Part shown: positions 63,253-63,307 of the stretch, piece by piece
Layout: every line of letters begins with the position of its first letter
How positions within the stretch are numbered: position 1 is the stretch's first letter
NCBI GenBank assembly: GCA_900539455.1
Contig: UQCD01000012.1
Coordinates: forward strand, 1 to 63,307
Reading direction: 5' to 3'
Length of the DNA: 63,307 nucleotides
Source of the DNA: an uncultured Eubacteriales bacterium
Lineage (GTDB): Bacteria > Bacillota > Clostridia > Lachnospirales > Lachnospiraceae
Program-made: the position numbers and the translations under genes
Notes under the pieces: generated by a model
The model's input: the letters and a program-made list of their open reading frames with translations, nothing else
What the model was told of the DNA's origin: nothing
The model's database searches: none

Positions 63253-63307
63253 TGACTCCGACGGGAATCGAACCCGTGTTACCGCCGTGAAAGGGCGATG
63301 TCTTAAC
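63253..63307 (-). tRNA. tRNA-Glu (UUC), partial
   Basis: The 3' 55 bases of a tRNA on the minus strand: D-arm end, anticodon stem CCGCC-type with loop CTTTCAC (anticodon UUC), T-arm ACGGGTTCGATTCCCGT, and 3' acceptor CGGAGTC plus discriminator A. No CCA is encoded. The 5' part is beyond the window edge. Cotranscribed with tRNA-Cys about 60 bases away. Confidence 0.93.

Noticed and set aside
63121..63307. Integration site of a mobile element at the tRNA genes
   Set aside because: No integrase, no duplicated tRNA 3' end and no foreign-looking genes next to them.

Overview
The window looks like a chromosomal stretch of a low-GC, Gram-positive anaerobe of the Clostridia, most likely a Lachnospiraceae-type gut commensal. 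This rests on AT-rich intergenic DNA, strong AGGAGG-type ribosome binding sites, TTGCAA/TATAAT-type sigma-A promoters, the GlgC/GlgD pair, a prismane-associated DUF1858 protein, a 2x[4Fe-4S] ferredoxin, MecA, SpoVG and a Gram-positive type IV pilus (T4P) operon. Genus and species cannot be named from the sequence alone. I see no IS element, prophage, CRISPR array or complete mobile element.

Region by region. (1) 1-3,100: a DUF218 membrane protein (+) converges on a cytidylate-kinase-like protein and an ion transporter (-). (2) 3,188-21,136: one long minus-strand T4P operon reading pilB, pilT, pilC, major pilin, prepilin peptidase, a PilM-PilN fusion, a PilO-like protein, a prepilin, a PilX-like protein, two more prepilins and a 1,508-residue surface protein, ending in a terminator. 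It starts from a good promoter with a perfect inverted repeat just after the predicted start site. PilB carries an MshEN-like N-terminus of the type that binds c-di-GMP. (3) 21,423-25,419: alr, a MurL-type epimerase and murD, suggesting the L-Glu/MurL route to D-Glu in peptidoglycan. (4) 25,577-32,576 (+): an LTA-synthase-like phosphotransferase, pth, mfd and a foldase-like lipoprotein. (5) 32,737-36,715 (-): a repeat-bearing membrane protein, then glgC-glgD-spoVG. (6) 37,025-42,040 (+): murC, a DnaD/DnaI pair behind a dense cluster of DnaA boxes, and prs. (7) 42,151-54,442: PBP1A-type enzyme, a membrane-anchored alpha-amylase, a MerR regulator (+), ferredoxin, dnaB-rplI-gdpP, an amidase and a GH18 lipoprotein, mostly on minus.

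(8) 54,443-55,896 is the largest gap. It is not empty: on the minus strand it holds a promoter, a c-di-GMP-I (GEMM) riboswitch with an overlapping terminator, about 700 nt with no convincing gene, a second terminator hairpin, a perfect palindrome and a REP-like hairpin. (9) 55,897-60,651: mecA (+), then a DUF1858 protein and a four-gene polysaccharide cluster (-). (10) 60,787-63,307 (-): rpsF-ssb-rpsR, DUF951, cheX with five 22-bp repeats in its leader, and tRNA-Cys and tRNA-Glu (the latter cut by the window edge).

Together the genes cover envelope assembly (murC, murD, MurL, alr, PBP, amidase, LTA-like, EPS), surface attachment (T4P plus large surface proteins), replication loading (DnaD, DnaI, DnaB, SSB) and second-messenger signalling (GdpP for c-di-AMP; riboswitch and PilB for c-di-GMP). 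Many of these (rpsF-ssb-rpsR, gdpP-rplI-dnaB, spoVG, prs, pth, mfd) flank oriC in Bacillus, so this may be an origin-proximal region. The points most worth testing are the riboswitch without an evident target, the DnaA-box cluster, the MurL-MurD pair and the three-module giant protein of the pilus operon.
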